A DNA stretch of 44,557 nt, from the NCBI GenBank assembly GCA_037444305.1, contig JBBIMP010000040.1, forward strand, positions 1 through 44,557. Direction: 5' to 3'. This document shows, piece after piece, positions 7,872 to 17,461 of this stretch. The position numbers were made by a program, and so were the translations under genes. The stretch comes from JBBIMP01 sp037444305. GTDB taxonomy: Bacteria; Acidobacteriota; UBA6911. The stretch's first letter is position 1; every line of letters begins with the position of its first letter. Below the pieces are notes generated by a model. The model was not told the DNA's origin. It did no database searches and saw only the letters and a list, made by a program, of their open reading frames with translations.

Positions 7872-8174
7872 TTAGAAGGTCTTGTCCGGGTGGAGCACTT
7901 TCGCTTTCGCGAGCAGCGCATCCTTGGCTTCTTCGTGCTTGGGATCCTTCAGGCAGCAGTCGGCCGGGCAGACGGCCACGCACTGCTCGTCATCATGGAA
8001 GCCGGCGCACTCGGTGCACTTCTCGGGTACGATGTAGTAGAACTCGTCGGAGAGGGCAGGAAAAGACTGACCGTTGTATTCGTATCCTTCTCCTCCAGCA
8101 TAAATCGCCGTATTAGGGCACTCCGGTTCGCAGGCACCACAGTTGATGCAGTCTTCTGTAATGTACAGCGCCAT
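7872..8174 (-). CDS. Two [4Fe-4S] cluster ferredoxin (YfhL/Alvin type)
   Basis: This 100-residue soluble ferredoxin carries Cys9, 12, 15 and 19 (CINCGACEPECP) and Cys53, 56, 65 and 69, in which the second and third cysteines are eight residues apart. That insertion, plus the C-terminal helical extension after a CC pair at 73-74, marks the Allochromatium-type (Alvin) ferredoxins, low-potential electron carriers. The start at 8174 is chosen because AGGAGG lies nine bases upstream; a longer frame reaches 8261 but lacks such a site. The gene is monocistronic with its own terminator. Its partner enzyme is not evident from the neighbourhood. Confidence 0.93.
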   Translation of the reverse strand: MALYITEDCINCGACEPECPNTAIYAGGEGYEYNGQSFPALSDEFYYIVPEKCTECAGFHDDEQCVAVCPADCCLKDPKHEEAKDALLAKAKVLHPDKTF

Positions 8175-8503
8175 CTCTTGAATCCTCCTGTTAGATATTG
8201 AAGTAAGACTCGAAATCCGATCGACCGTAACAAACCCACTTCCCCGGCCGTAACCGGTCAATCCGGATGGATAGGATCACTGGGCTACCTCTCAAATCCT
8301 GAACCTGCTCTTCCTGAACTGGCACGGCGTTCCGCACTGCCTGTGACCCGCTTCCTTCTCGGGGCGGATCGCAACGACCCCGCCCTATTTCATTCGCCGA
8401 AAGCCCGGCTGCCGCCGGCCGGACCACGCCCGTCCGCGGCGCCCGTGCTTTCGGGGTTTAATTTAGAGGATTCCTCTCGAATTTCAAGCCAAAAATCCCC
8501 AGC
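8175..8503. other. Intergenic region upstream of the ferredoxin gene
   Basis: No gene is supported in these 329 bases. The region must hold the ferredoxin promoter. A short AT-rich patch with the inverted repeat AGAGGATTCCTCT lies at 8465-8477, at the end next to the methyltransferase gene. I see no clear operator. Confidence 0.4.
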
Positions 8504-9295
8504 TCAGGTCCGCTTCCGGCCGATGCAGATCGCCGAGAGCCCGAAGGGGAGGCGCCAGCCATCGGATATCAGGTCGGCCTCCGCCCGCAGGCACATCGTA
8601 AAAGGCCCGTTCAACCACTTCAGCCAGGAAGGCCAGGGCTGCGAGTCGGTTCTGTCGCTGGCGAGGCCGATGGTCTTGCGCAGCAGGCGCCGCGCCGCCG
8701 CCAGCGGAAAGAGGAGGGTGTTGGCGTAGGTGGTCTGAACGATCTCGAAGCCGGCGGAGGCCATCTTGCCGGCAAGCTCGCCCGTCGTATAGCGGTGCTG
8801 CGTCTCGAACACCGTGTCGTGGCTGCTCAGAAGCCAGCGGTAGGCCGGCTCCCTGACAAATGCCAGCCCGCCCGGGCGGAGAACGCGGTGGAGCTCGGCG
8901 AATCCCTCAAAGTCGCCCCCCGTGGGGGGGAAGAGATCCAGGACGTCGAGGATTGTCGCCAGGTCAAAGCTTCCGGAGCCGAACGGCAGTTTGCGCACGT
9001 CACCCTGCGAAAGGAGCGGTCTGGGCACCCCGGTTTCAGTGGTGGTTTTCTCCATCGTCTCCCGGCACCACGAGAGCGCGATCCCCGAAAAGTCGCAGCC
9101 GACCACCAGGCCCGGCGAGAAAAACCTGGACATCCAGGTGATGTTGATCCCCGTGCCGCAACCGATGTCCAGGACAGCCCGCGGCGGCGCTGTCATGTGC
9201 CTCTCCAGCAAGGCCCGGGTGATGTCCCTCATCCCGACAAACCACCAGAAATCCGCCTCCAGCTCGTGCATGATGTCGTAGTCTTTTTTGTGCAT
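8504..9295 (-). CDS. Class I SAM-dependent methyltransferase
   Basis: The 263-residue protein has the SAM-binding motif I VLDIGCGTGI at 41-50, an acidic end to the second strand (VVGCDFSG), then DVRKLPFGSGSFDLATILDVLD and the post-motif ELHRVLRPGGLAFV. This is the Methyltransf_11 type. The N-terminus ELEADFWWFVGMRDITRALL resembles that of methyltransferases found in glycan and lipid clusters, and the gene is divergent from a DPM1-like glycosyltransferase 88 bases away. A lipid, sugar or quinone-like acceptor is possible; the sequence does not settle it. Confidence 0.85.
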   Translation of the reverse strand: MHKKDYDIMHELEADFWWFVGMRDITRALLERHMTAPPRAVLDIGCGTGINITWMSRFFSPGLVVGCDFSGIALSWCRETMEKTTTETGVPRPLLSQGDVRKLPFGSGSFDLATILDVLDLFPPTGGDFEGFAELHRVLRPGGLAFVREPAYRWLLSSHDTVFETQHRYTTGELAGKMASAGFEIVQTTYANTLLFPLAAARRLLRKTIGLASDRTDSQPWPSWLKWLNGPFTMCLRAEADLISDGWRLPFGLSAICIGRKRT

Positions 9296-9383
9296 TCGGC
9301 TTGCCCCGCCTTCACCGGATCAGGTATCCTGCCCGCGGTTTCGCAGAAACGAAAAACTAAAACTCTTTAATTTTGAATAATCT

Positions 9384-10082
9384 ATGGCTGCTTCTATTTC
9401 CGTCGTAATTCCCTGCTACAACGAGGATCGCATCATAGACCGAAGCTACCGGCGGGTCAAACAAGTACTGGAGGAGGTGTCCCCGGACTACGAGATCGTA
9501 GTTGCCAACGACGGCAGCACGGACCGCTCGGGGCAGATCCTGGCCGGAATCGCCGCCGAGGATCCGCGCTTCGTGTTCATCGACTACCGACCCAACCGCG
9601 GGATGGGCTACGCCTGCCGCCAGATGTATGGAAGGGCTTCCAAGGACCTGGTCATACAGATGGACGCCGACCTGGCCATGGATCCGAAGGAAACGGTGCC
9701 CGCATTTGTCCAGGAACTGGCCGCGGTCGATTGCGTGGTCGGTTCCAGATACCTCGGGATTGAGGCCGACTACCCGCTGCGGCGACGGATCGCCAGCCGG
9801 GGGTATTACCTGCTCAACCGGATTCTATTCGATTTTGCGCTGAAGGACACCCAGTCGGGATTTTTCGGCATCCGGCGCGAGGTCCTGCAGGATCTGGAGC
9901 TGCACTCGGACGGGTTCGAAATACACGTGGAGATGTTTGCCCAGCTGGGCCGAAGGGGGGCCTCGGTGAAGGAGATCCCGGTGCGTTTCGTCCACCAGAC
10001 CGAGTCCGGGGAGGTCAGCGTCTTCCGCAGCGCCCCGAAGATGCTCGCCGGCAGCCTGCGGATCCGCCGCCGCTTGAAGTAA
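9384..10082 (+). CDS. Family 2 glycosyltransferase, DPM1-like
   Basis: The 232-residue protein is a GT-A fold inverting glycosyltransferase. It has SVVIPCYNED at the N-terminus, VVANDGSTD at 39-47 (nucleotide binding), the metal-binding DAD at 94-96 (IQMDADLAMD), GSRYLG and the acceptor-side region DTQSGFFGIRREVL. It resembles dolichol/polyprenyl-phosphate mannose synthase, which moves a sugar from a nucleotide donor to a polyprenyl phosphate. It lacks C-terminal membrane helices, so it is probably a peripheral enzyme. Polyprenyl-linked sugars made this way are the donors used by GT-C membrane enzymes, and two such proteins lie at 15266-17062 and 17731-19953. The intergenic stretch before the start is AT-rich and promoter-like. 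Confidence 0.88.
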   Translation: MAASISVVIPCYNEDRIIDRSYRRVKQVLEEVSPDYEIVVANDGSTDRSGQILAGIAAEDPRFVFIDYRPNRGMGYACRQMYGRASKDLVIQMDADLAMDPKETVPAFVQELAAVDCVVGSRYLGIEADYPLRRRIASRGYYLLNRILFDFALKDTQSGFFGIRREVLQDLELHSDGFEIHVEMFAQLGRRGASVKEIPVRFVHQTESGEVSVFRSAPKMLAGSLRIRRRLK

Positions 10083-10147
10083 GACTGCGGTTTGGGATTT
10101 CGCCGGGGCGTTTGACGGCGGTTTTTGCGGCCGTCAGGGCGGCTGTA

Positions 10148-11248
10148 TCACGCCATAAAATCACGGACCCGGCTGCAGATGTACTCGACCGAATCCAGCG
10201 GCAGTTCCGGATAGATCGGCAGCGACAAAACCTCCTCCGCGAGTTTCTCCGAAACCGGAAAATCCCCCCTGGAGTACCCGAGATAGGCAAAGGCTTTCTG
10301 AAAATGCAGCGGAACCGGATAGTGCACCCCGGTGGCGATGCCATGCGCCTTGAGGTGCTCCTGGAGTTCATCCCGCCTCGCGGTCCTTACGACGTAGAGA
10401 TGGTAAACAGACCGGGCGAAGCCTGCCTGCCGCGGCAAAATCAATCCGGGCACATCCGCAAGAAGGCGGTCATAAACCGAGGCCACCGCCCGGCGGGCCT
10501 CGTTCCACTGCGGGAGCCGCTTGAGCTTGATGCGCAGCACGGCCGCCTGGATGGCGTCCATTTTCGCGTTGAATCCGGGAAAGTCGTGCGCATTCTTGCT
10601 GCTCTGCCCGTGTTCGCGCAGCATCCGGACCTTGCGCGCCACTTCGGGATCGCTCGTGGTCACTGCGCCGGCTTCCCCGCAGGCGCCCATGTTCTTGGCG
10701 GGATAGAAGCTGAACGCCGCGGCCCGCCCGAGCGATCCTGCCGTCCGCCCCCTGCAGGTTGCGCCGTGCGCCTGGGAGGCATCCTCCAGCAGCAGCAGCC
10801 CGCGCCGGTCCGCGATCTGCTGCAGCGCCTCCATGTCGGCAGGCTGGCCGTACAGGTGAACCGGGAGGAGCGCCCGCGTTTTCGGCGTGATGGCGGCTTC
10901 GAGCCTCCCAGGATCCAGGGTGTAGGTGCCCGGGTCCACGTCCACCAGGATCGGTTTTGCCCCGGCCTGCAGTATGGCCTCGAGAGTGGCCACGAAGGTG
11001 AAGGGGACGGTGACGACCTCATCCCCGGCTCCGACACCCGTTCCCATGAGGGCGAACCTCACCGCGTCGGTGCCGCTGCCCACGCCGATGGCGTGGTCTG
11101 CGCCGCAAAAGGCCGCCCATTCCCGCTCGAAAGCTTCCAGCTGCGGTCCGCCGACAAAGGCGCCCGCGGCCACGATCCCGGAGAGCACCTCCATGATTTC
11201 GGCAGCCAGCGCCTCGTGCTGCACCTTCAGGTCGATCACAGGTATCAA
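10148..11248 (-). CDS. DegT/DnrJ/EryC1/StrS-family sugar aminotransferase
   Basis: This 366-residue PLP enzyme transfers an amino group, normally from glutamate, to a nucleotide-linked keto sugar. Family marks: IPVIDLKVQ at the N-terminus, GVGSGTDAV near 55-63, EDASQAHG near 155-162 with the PLP-ring Asp156, and the Schiff-base Lys185 in FSFYPAKNMG. I place the start at TTG 11248: it gives the typical MIPVIDL beginning and has GGGAGG just upstream, while the longer frame to 11398 runs into the dehydrogenase gene. It starts 19 bases after that gene's stop, so the two form an operon. Dehydrogenase plus aminotransferase is the pair used in WlbA/WlbC- or WbpB/WbpE-like amino-sugar pathways. Confidence 0.9.
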   Translation of the reverse strand: MIPVIDLKVQHEALAAEIMEVLSGIVAAGAFVGGPQLEAFEREWAAFCGADHAIGVGSGTDAVRFALMGTGVGAGDEVVTVPFTFVATLEAILQAGAKPILVDVDPGTYTLDPGRLEAAITPKTRALLPVHLYGQPADMEALQQIADRRGLLLLEDASQAHGATCRGRTAGSLGRAAAFSFYPAKNMGACGEAGAVTTSDPEVARKVRMLREHGQSSKNAHDFPGFNAKMDAIQAAVLRIKLKRLPQWNEARRAVASVYDRLLADVPGLILPRQAGFARSVYHLYVVRTARRDELQEHLKAHGIATGVHYPVPLHFQKAFAYLGYSRGDFPVSEKLAEEVLSLPIYPELPLDSVEYICSRVRDFMA

Positions 11249-11267
11249 ATCATCCTCCCAGCCGGCT

Positions 11268-12290
11268 TCACGGCTTGACTTCGAGGGGAACGCCCCCCTG
11301 GGCCAGGGATCTGCAGGCCAGCTCCAGGAGCCTGACCACGCGGATGCCGGACTCGGCATCCGCCAGCGGTTTCCGCCGCTCGCGGATACTGTCGGCAAAG
11401 TCCTTCACCTCGGCAAACAGCGGTTCCGTCATATCCAGCGCCGGAACGAACACGTCCCCGGCACGGTACTGGATCAGTTCGTTGTGCCGCTGATCCTGCT
11501 CGGACCGCCGCTCGACGCCCCGGTCGTACACCTTCACTTTCTCGCCCGGCTCGGTGTCGTCGTAGACGACCATCTTCCGGGTTCCGCCGAAGAGGATCTT
11601 CCGGATCTTCACCGGCGAGAGCCAGTTCACATTCACATGGCCGATCAAGTCGTCCCGGTAGTGCAGCGTGACAAACGCTATTTCTTCGAGCCTGCGGTCG
11701 GTGTGCGTGGCGCCGGTGGCCGACACCGAAAGCGGCATCTCTCCCACGACGTGGTCCATGATCGAAAAATCGTGCGGCGCCAGGTCCCAGATCACGTTGA
11801 TGTCGTCCTGCAGAATCCCCAGGTTGGCCCGCGTCGAATCCAGGTAGAGGAGCTCTCCAAGCTCGCCGCCGGAAGCCATCTTCGCGATCCGCCGGATTGC
11901 GCCCTGGTACAGGAAGGTGTGCCCGACCATCAGCGTGAGGCCGCGCGCCGAAGACAGCTCCAGCAGTTCTTCGGCTTCGGCGAGCGATGCCGCCATCGGC
12001 TTCTCCACCAGGACGTGCTTCCCCTCCTGCAGCGCGGCGCGCGCCAGCTCGAAGTGCGTAGTGACCGGGGTGGCGATGATGACAGCGTCCACCGCGGGGT
12101 CCGTGACGACTTCCCGCCAGTCGTGCAGCGCGGCCATGCCGGGGTATTGCGTCCGGACGTGTTCGCGCCGGCTTTCGTGGTAATCGCAGACCGAGACCGC
12201 CGCCGCATCCGCCAGCCGGTTGACGTTGCGGACGAGGTTCGGCCCCCAGTAGCCGTAACCGATCACGCCGATCCGCAGTTGTGAGGACAT
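11268..12290 (-). CDS. Gfo/Idh/MocA-family sugar dehydrogenase
   Basis: The 340-residue protein begins with a Rossmann NAD(P)-binding motif (RIGVIGYGYWGPNLVRN) and has the catalytic EKP motif of the family (VEKPMAAS), followed by VGHTFLYQ and the C-terminal beta-sheet domain. Such enzymes oxidise or reduce sugar hydroxyls; WlbA, for example, oxidises C3 of a UDP-HexNAc uronic acid. ATG 12290 gives a normal N-terminus; the site before it is weak (GGGCGAAGCA). The aminotransferase follows 19 bases downstream, so the likely product is a 3-keto sugar that is then aminated. The region before the start holds a copy of the CACGGAGG-type repeat at 12401-12432. Confidence 0.88.
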   Translation of the reverse strand: MSSQLRIGVIGYGYWGPNLVRNVNRLADAAAVSVCDYHESRREHVRTQYPGMAALHDWREVVTDPAVDAVIIATPVTTHFELARAALQEGKHVLVEKPMAASLAEAEELLELSSARGLTLMVGHTFLYQGAIRRIAKMASGGELGELLYLDSTRANLGILQDDINVIWDLAPHDFSIMDHVVGEMPLSVSATGATHTDRRLEEIAFVTLHYRDDLIGHVNVNWLSPVKIRKILFGGTRKMVVYDDTEPGEKVKVYDRGVERRSEQDQRHNELIQYRAGDVFVPALDMTEPLFAEVKDFADSIRERRKPLADAESGIRVVRLLELACRSLAQGGVPLEVKP

Positions 12291-12400
12291 TGCTTCGCCC
12301 GGTTTCCAAAACGCCCGCGACCGGCACAGCAACCGCTTCCCGGGCGGACGCATCCTACCACAGTCTTCGTTGCGGGTGGAAAAGGTGCTGCTGAAAAGCA

Positions 12401-12432
12401 TTACACGGAGGATCACAGAGAAACACGGAGGA
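12401..12432. repeat. CACGGAGG-type intergenic repeat
   Basis: TTACACGGAGGATCACAGAG followed by AAACACGGAGGA is a copy of a short repeat family also seen inverted at 37021-37111. It lies in the 228-base gap before the dehydrogenase gene. Confidence 0.7.
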
Positions 12433-12518
12433 GAACGACTGCTGTTCCAGGTGCGGACTTTTGCTGTCATCCTGGCCGGGAGGCCGCCGCCAAACGCCGG
12501 ATGATTGGGAAGGCAGCG

Positions 12519-15269
12519 TCAGCGGAACCTGCGCAGCGCGATCAGCATCAGCGCGAGGGTCGCGAGGCTCAATGCCAGTCCCCACAGAAAAGTCCGCGAG
12601 CGGAAGCGCAGCGTGATCTCGTGTTCCCCGGCCGGCACGGGCACCGCGCGCAGGAGGTGATTGACCCAGAGCACCGGCGCGGCCACGCCATCCACCTCTG
12701 CCACCCACCCCGGGTAGTTCGTCTCGCTCAGTATCACAAGCGACGGCCTGGAGAGCGCGGCCTTCAGCCGCACCCGGTTCGGGCGCCACGAGGTGATGCT
12801 CACCTGCCCGGGGCCCGGGTCATCCGCCGCCGGCGGCCTGCGCGTGAACCTTATCGAGTCTATCCTCGCGCCGCAGTCGGCCGTCCGCGAAAACGAAACG
12901 AGGTATTCCCGGGCCTGCAACGGCCCGATGCCGGCAAATGCCCGGCGCGGGCGCCACGCGCCGCTCTCACCCGCCCCGCCCGCGAGCGTCACCGTGTGCT
13001 CCGACGTGTGGTCCGGAGCCTGCATGCGGACCGGCAGGCGGCACTCGCCGCCGCCTGAGGGGAAGTAATTCAAAACGATGTAGCATTCCTCCGCGGGAGT
13101 CTCCGGAATCAGCTTCAGGCGCACCCCGTCCTCCCCTTCCCAACCCCAGGGGGCATGCAGCCGGTATCTCTCCGCCTTGCGGTCTTCGTCCTGTTCGCGC
13201 TCGGCCTCCTGCTGCCAGCTGCTCCAGAAGCCGGGGTCCAGGATGCGCAATCCCTCGGATTCATCCTGCAGCCCGGAGAGGAACCCGCGGGCACGCTCCG
13301 CCTCTTCCGCCAGAAGCAGCGCCGTTTCGCCCGGCGCGAACACCGGGTTGGCCAGCCAGGAGAGCAGCTGCCGCTCGTCGGGGAACACGCGGAAGCGGTC
13401 GACGGCGAAGGCCCTGGGCAGCGCCCGGGGGTTGCGGTAGACCGCCGCCTCCTCTCCGTAGACTTTCTCCATCCAGTGCACGGGAAGCCGGCTCATGAAA
13501 TACCTTGCGTTCAGCAGCGCCGAGGCGTTCGACGCTGGCTCCCAGCCGGTGCCCCGGAATTCCAGGTAATCCACGCGCGCCGTCGCGCCGTGCCCCAGCG
13601 TTTCCTCCAGCAGCCAGGCGTCGCCGAAGTTGCGCGGGAAGACCTCGGTGGGATCGTCCACTCGGAAGTACTCCCCGCTGCGCAATTCCTTCAAAAAATG
13701 CGCCTCCGGGGGCATCTCCCACCGTTCCCTCACGTCCGGCGCGGAACCCGGACCCGAGGTGTCACGGATGCGAAGGGAGTAGTTCGACGCCAGGTCCAGG
13801 ACCAGCAGCGCCAGCAGCAGTCCGGAGAACAGGCGCGCGCCGGCCTTTCCGGTGTGGAGCAGGAAGAGGAGCAGCCCGAGGGCCAGGAGCTGGACCGCCA
13901 GCCCGAAAGCCGACCTGACGTGCGTGTGATCCCACGGAATGCCGCCGATCAGGTGCGCCGCGACCGCGATCACCGCGAACACGGGCGCCAGCACCGCCAT
14001 GCCCCAGCCCGCGCGCACCACCAGGTGCTTCACGTTCGGGTCCGGATCTCCGGAATAGGACCGGACAATATGGTCCAGCCCGAACCCGGCGACCACCGCC
14101 AGGCAGAGCTGCAGCGGGACGAGATAGAGGTAGACTTCCCGTGCGAACCATACGCCCGGGAGAAACGTGTTGATCCACCCGTGGACGGCAGCGAAAGGCC
14201 CCAGGCAGGCGAAAAAGTAGAACGCCGAGGCAAGACCGAAGTACCGCCCTTCCCACCCGCGGGCGAACAGAAGCCCGGCGACTATGAGAAAAACCGCAAC
14301 CGCGCCGGCGTAAAGGCTCAGACCGCCGGACATGTGCGGGAACAGCAGCGAGGCCAGATCCTGCGGCTGCAGGTTCCCGGTATGCTCGAGCACCGAATGG
14401 GGAATCGCGTCACCCCAGCGCACCGGCTCGCCGTCGCCGATCCAGCGCCAGACCCTTTTCCCCCACTCGGCGGACGGCAGAATCTGGACCGCGGCCAGCA
14501 TTCCGGCAAGGATCGCAACGCAGGCCAGGCCGGCCGCAGCGCTCCCTGCGCGCCGCCAGGCCGCGGCACGCCCTTCGCAGAACGCGAAAAACACCGCGTA
14601 GAGCGCCGCGAGCAAGCCCGCGTGGATTGCAGCCGCATGATGCCCGGCCAGGAACGAAAGCGCGAAGACAACCGAGCAGCCCGCCAGCGAGGGCCACCCG
14701 CCCTTCCAACTGCCCGCTGCGAGGGCGCGGCGAAATAGCAGAACAGCCAGCGGCATCCAGGCAAACGAGCTGTAGATGTTCATGAACCCCGCCAGCTGCG
14801 TCATGAAGCCGCCCAGGCCATAGAGAATGCCGGCCGCAGCCGCCCCCGCGAAACCCAGGCCCAGCGACCGGCCGAGGAGGTACGTGAAACAGCAGGCCAG
14901 GAGGCAGTGCAGGATGAGAAGGAATTCGAGGCCGGTCGTGTTTATCCCGGCACCCCCCGCCGGAAGGAGCTGAAAAACCCAGTTCAGCGGGTAGAGGATA
15001 CCGGGCTGCAGTTCGCCGAGATTCGCCTTGCCCGCGTAGACGAACGGGTCCCAGAGCAGCAGCACACCCCGTTTGAGCCAGTGACCGGCCGCGTTGAACC
15101 ACGGGTAGGTCTGCGCCAGCATGTCGCCGCCGACCAGCAGCGTGAACTCGCCATGGAAGATCACGCGCCAGAAGGTCAGCAGCAGAATCCCGGCGAAGAA
15201 CAGGACGACGAGGGGGCCCGCCGGCCAGTTCCGTTTCCGCGCGCCTCCGAAACCGCCCCGATCGCTCAT
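12519..15269 (-). CDS. YfhO-family polytopic membrane protein
   Basis: This 916-residue protein has a hydrophobic N-terminal segment (PLVVLFFAGILLLTFW), then VGGDMLAQTYPWFN and LQPGILYPLNW, both typical of YfhO proteins, about a dozen membrane helices, a large soluble C-terminal part and a last helix (LWGLALSLATLALMLIAL). YfhO of Gram-positive bacteria is a GT-C glycosyltransferase implicated in lipoteichoic-acid glycosylation. The tail motif VPVPAGEHEITLRFRSR is characteristic of the family. The ATG at 15269 overlaps the upstream stop in ATGA, so it is co-translated with the GT-C gene at 15266-17062. The sugar and acceptor are unknown. Confidence 0.85.
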   Translation of the reverse strand: MSDRGGFGGARKRNWPAGPLVVLFFAGILLLTFWRVIFHGEFTLLVGGDMLAQTYPWFNAAGHWLKRGVLLLWDPFVYAGKANLGELQPGILYPLNWVFQLLPAGGAGINTTGLEFLLILHCLLACCFTYLLGRSLGLGFAGAAAAGILYGLGGFMTQLAGFMNIYSSFAWMPLAVLLFRRALAAGSWKGGWPSLAGCSVVFALSFLAGHHAAAIHAGLLAALYAVFFAFCEGRAAAWRRAGSAAAGLACVAILAGMLAAVQILPSAEWGKRVWRWIGDGEPVRWGDAIPHSVLEHTGNLQPQDLASLLFPHMSGGLSLYAGAVAVFLIVAGLLFARGWEGRYFGLASAFYFFACLGPFAAVHGWINTFLPGVWFAREVYLYLVPLQLCLAVVAGFGLDHIVRSYSGDPDPNVKHLVVRAGWGMAVLAPVFAVIAVAAHLIGGIPWDHTHVRSAFGLAVQLLALGLLLFLLHTGKAGARLFSGLLLALLVLDLASNYSLRIRDTSGPGSAPDVRERWEMPPEAHFLKELRSGEYFRVDDPTEVFPRNFGDAWLLEETLGHGATARVDYLEFRGTGWEPASNASALLNARYFMSRLPVHWMEKVYGEEAAVYRNPRALPRAFAVDRFRVFPDERQLLSWLANPVFAPGETALLLAEEAERARGFLSGLQDESEGLRILDPGFWSSWQQEAEREQDEDRKAERYRLHAPWGWEGEDGVRLKLIPETPAEECYIVLNYFPSGGGECRLPVRMQAPDHTSEHTVTLAGGAGESGAWRPRRAFAGIGPLQAREYLVSFSRTADCGARIDSIRFTRRPPAADDPGPGQVSITSWRPNRVRLKAALSRPSLVILSETNYPGWVAEVDGVAAPVLWVNHLLRAVPVPAGEHEITLRFRSRTFLWGLALSLATLALMLIALRRFR

Positions 15270-17062
15270 CGGACCGTTACCTCGGCATCCACCAGAATCC
15301 ACCCCCGGGAATCGGCCGCCTGGGCATTCCGCACCGCCAGGAAGCGATAGCGGCCCTTTTTTGTGTTTTTGTCCACCGGCACCGCAGCCGTCCGCTCACC
15401 GTCCAGCCGCCAGTCGAGGATTCTCTGCGGCGGGCCGCCATCGATGCTGTAGACGACATCCAGGGAGTCGGCATCGAGGCGGTGCACTTCCAACCGGAGC
15501 GTGTCGCGGCCGGCATACAATTCTGCCGGATATGCCGCGAGGCTCACGCCGCTGCCCCGGATGCCCGCCTTGTCGAGATAGAATATCCCGGGGTCCTGCC
15601 GGAACAGCTCGGTCGTGTTCACGAATCCGCCGTCGTGGTAGTGGAAGCAGTAATACTCTGCGATGCCGCCGTTTGCCTCGAGCGTGTCGATCTGCTCGTA
15701 GGTCCGGCCGTCCAGCCCGACGATTATAAACCGGTACGGCGAGATGCCGTAGACCTGGAAGGCCGCGTCGTTCTGCATTGCCCCCAGTTCGTAGTCCTCG
15801 AAGCCGAAGATGTAGGCGAAACGTCCGGCAGGCACCTGCGCGGCCACGCCGGGCATTTCCTCGACGATGCGCCGGGCGGCAAAGGAACGTTCGTTCCACC
15901 ACCTCCCCTCGCGGTTCACGCTGAGTTCCCCGGCGTAAGCCGCGCCTGCGATGAACAGCAGCGGCAGCGCCATGTGCGCCGCCCGCCACCGGCCTCGGGC
16001 GCCGGAAAGCGCCGAGGCAAGCAGCAGGGAGAAGGCGGCCAGGGAGGGCGCAAGGTAGTAGCTGAAGGCGTGGTCCCGGAAATAGAGGACCGGCTGCAGC
16101 GAGAGCCCGAACCAGGCGGCCGCGAACAGGGCGGCTCTTCTGTTGCGCGAAAGGAGTATGAGGGCGGCCATCAAAATGAGCAGCGCGGCGCCGATCCACG
16201 GATAGCCCTCCGCGGGCTGCCATTTGAGGATCACGAACAGAATGGTTTCGGAAAACCCGGCGGTCCACGAGAGATACGCCAGCAGGTTCTGCAGCGCCTC
16301 ACCGCCGAAGGTGAGCGAGTAGGGCGCGGCCTGCACCGCGCCGCTGGTCAGTCTCGCCAGCGCGTAGAAGCCGGCCAGGGCGAAAAACGGGACCGTGCGG
16401 AGCATTCCGCCGCGGGCGAGGAACAGGCAATAGGCCGCCAGGACGAGCGGGAGGCTGAGAATGGACTCCTTGCAGAGCATCCCCAGGCACATCATCAGCA
16501 GCGAGGCGGCGTACAGCCCCCGCTGCCCTTCCCGGTCGAAGCGGACGAAGAAATAGATGGCCGCCGCGAAACAGGCCAGCGCCATCGGCTCCGCCACCGC
16601 CGATATCCAGTAGACGGAGCGGAAGTGGGCGTTGTGAACGGCGTAGAACAGCGCCGCCGGCAGGCTGGGGATTGCCGGAAAGAAGAGCCGCAGCACTAGG
16701 TAGACGCAGGCGGTGCCGGCGAAGTGGAAGAGCGCGCTCAGGACGTGGAACCCGAACGGCTGCAGGCCGAAGAGGTTCTGCCCCGCCCAGAAGAACGTCT
16801 CCTGGCTGAGCGGGCGGTAGCCCAGCGCGGGGCTGAAGCGGAAAAAGGCTTTCAGGTAGTCGGAGAGGCTTTCGAAGCGGGAATCCAGGATCCAGCCGAA
16901 ATCGTCCTGGACGAAGAAGCCGGCGAATGCGCCGCGATACACGTAAAGGCTCGCCGCCAGGACCGCGGCAAGCCAGAAGAACTCCGCGCGCCTCGACATC
17001 TCCGGCGTTGCGTTCCCCGGATCCCTGCGCTCGTGGGATTCTGCCCGCCTGTGATCGTTCAC
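15266..17062 (-). CDS. GT-C-type membrane glycosyltransferase, TMTC-like
   Basis: This 598-residue protein carries many helices in its first two thirds and an exported soluble domain after about residue 390. Features fit the GT-C superfamily, especially the membrane module of TMTC/PMT-like proteins: the acidic pair in FVQDDFGWIL in the first loop, YRPLSQETFFW, FHVLSALFHFAGT, the loop HNAHFRSVYWISAVAEP, and CKESILSLPL. GT-C enzymes use polyprenyl-phosphate sugars outside the membrane. The GTG at 17062 has AAGGA seven bases upstream; an ATG at 16999, just before the first helix, is a good alternative. The gene shares an ATGA overlap with the YfhO-like gene, and a paralogue lies divergently at 17731. 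Confidence 0.75.
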   Translation of the reverse strand: MNDHRRAESHERRDPGNATPEMSRRAEFFWLAAVLAASLYVYRGAFAGFFVQDDFGWILDSRFESLSDYLKAFFRFSPALGYRPLSQETFFWAGQNLFGLQPFGFHVLSALFHFAGTACVYLVLRLFFPAIPSLPAALFYAVHNAHFRSVYWISAVAEPMALACFAAAIYFFVRFDREGQRGLYAASLLMMCLGMLCKESILSLPLVLAAYCLFLARGGMLRTVPFFALAGFYALARLTSGAVQAAPYSLTFGGEALQNLLAYLSWTAGFSETILFVILKWQPAEGYPWIGAALLILMAALILLSRNRRAALFAAAWFGLSLQPVLYFRDHAFSYYLAPSLAAFSLLLASALSGARGRWRAAHMALPLLFIAGAAYAGELSVNREGRWWNERSFAARRIVEEMPGVAAQVPAGRFAYIFGFEDYELGAMQNDAAFQVYGISPYRFIIVGLDGRTYEQIDTLEANGGIAEYYCFHYHDGGFVNTTELFRQDPGIFYLDKAGIRGSGVSLAAYPAELYAGRDTLRLEVHRLDADSLDVVYSIDGGPPQRILDWRLDGERTAAVPVDKNTKKGRYRFLAVRNAQAADSRGWILVDAEVTVR

Positions 17063-17461
17063 CCCGTCATCCTTGAGTCGAGCTTCTTGCCCGGCCTGGC
17101 ATCTGAAAGGTGCGCAATCGCACAAGCACGAAGCGCCCTAAGATACCAAATCCGAACCCGGTGTCAGGTCTTGAAAATGCATTATTTTCGATCTGGAAGT
17201 CTGCCGGCAACCGCCGTCCGCTTTCCGGCAGCAGGCGTGGCGCCGAAGATGGATCCGCCGGCGCTGATCCGCTTTTCTCCGCGCTTTCGCATTCACTGAT
17301 TGAAGCATGGCATCGAGCGGCAATGGCAGAGGGCGCCAGGGGAATGCTCCTATCGATTCGCAGTGATCCCATCTGGAGATCTTTGCCGCATTCAATAACA
17401 GGGAGGATTTGACAACTTCGGCTGCGGGGAGGAAACCGATGCCGGCCGGAAAGGAAAGGAC
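17063..17461. other. Divergent promoter region between two GT-C gene units
   Basis: No gene is supported. About 400 bases separate the minus-strand GT-C/YfhO-like pair from the plus-strand 17462 unit, so promoters for both must lie here. The local composition is less GC-rich around 17165-17205. I see no confident -35/-10 pair or operator. Confidence 0.4.
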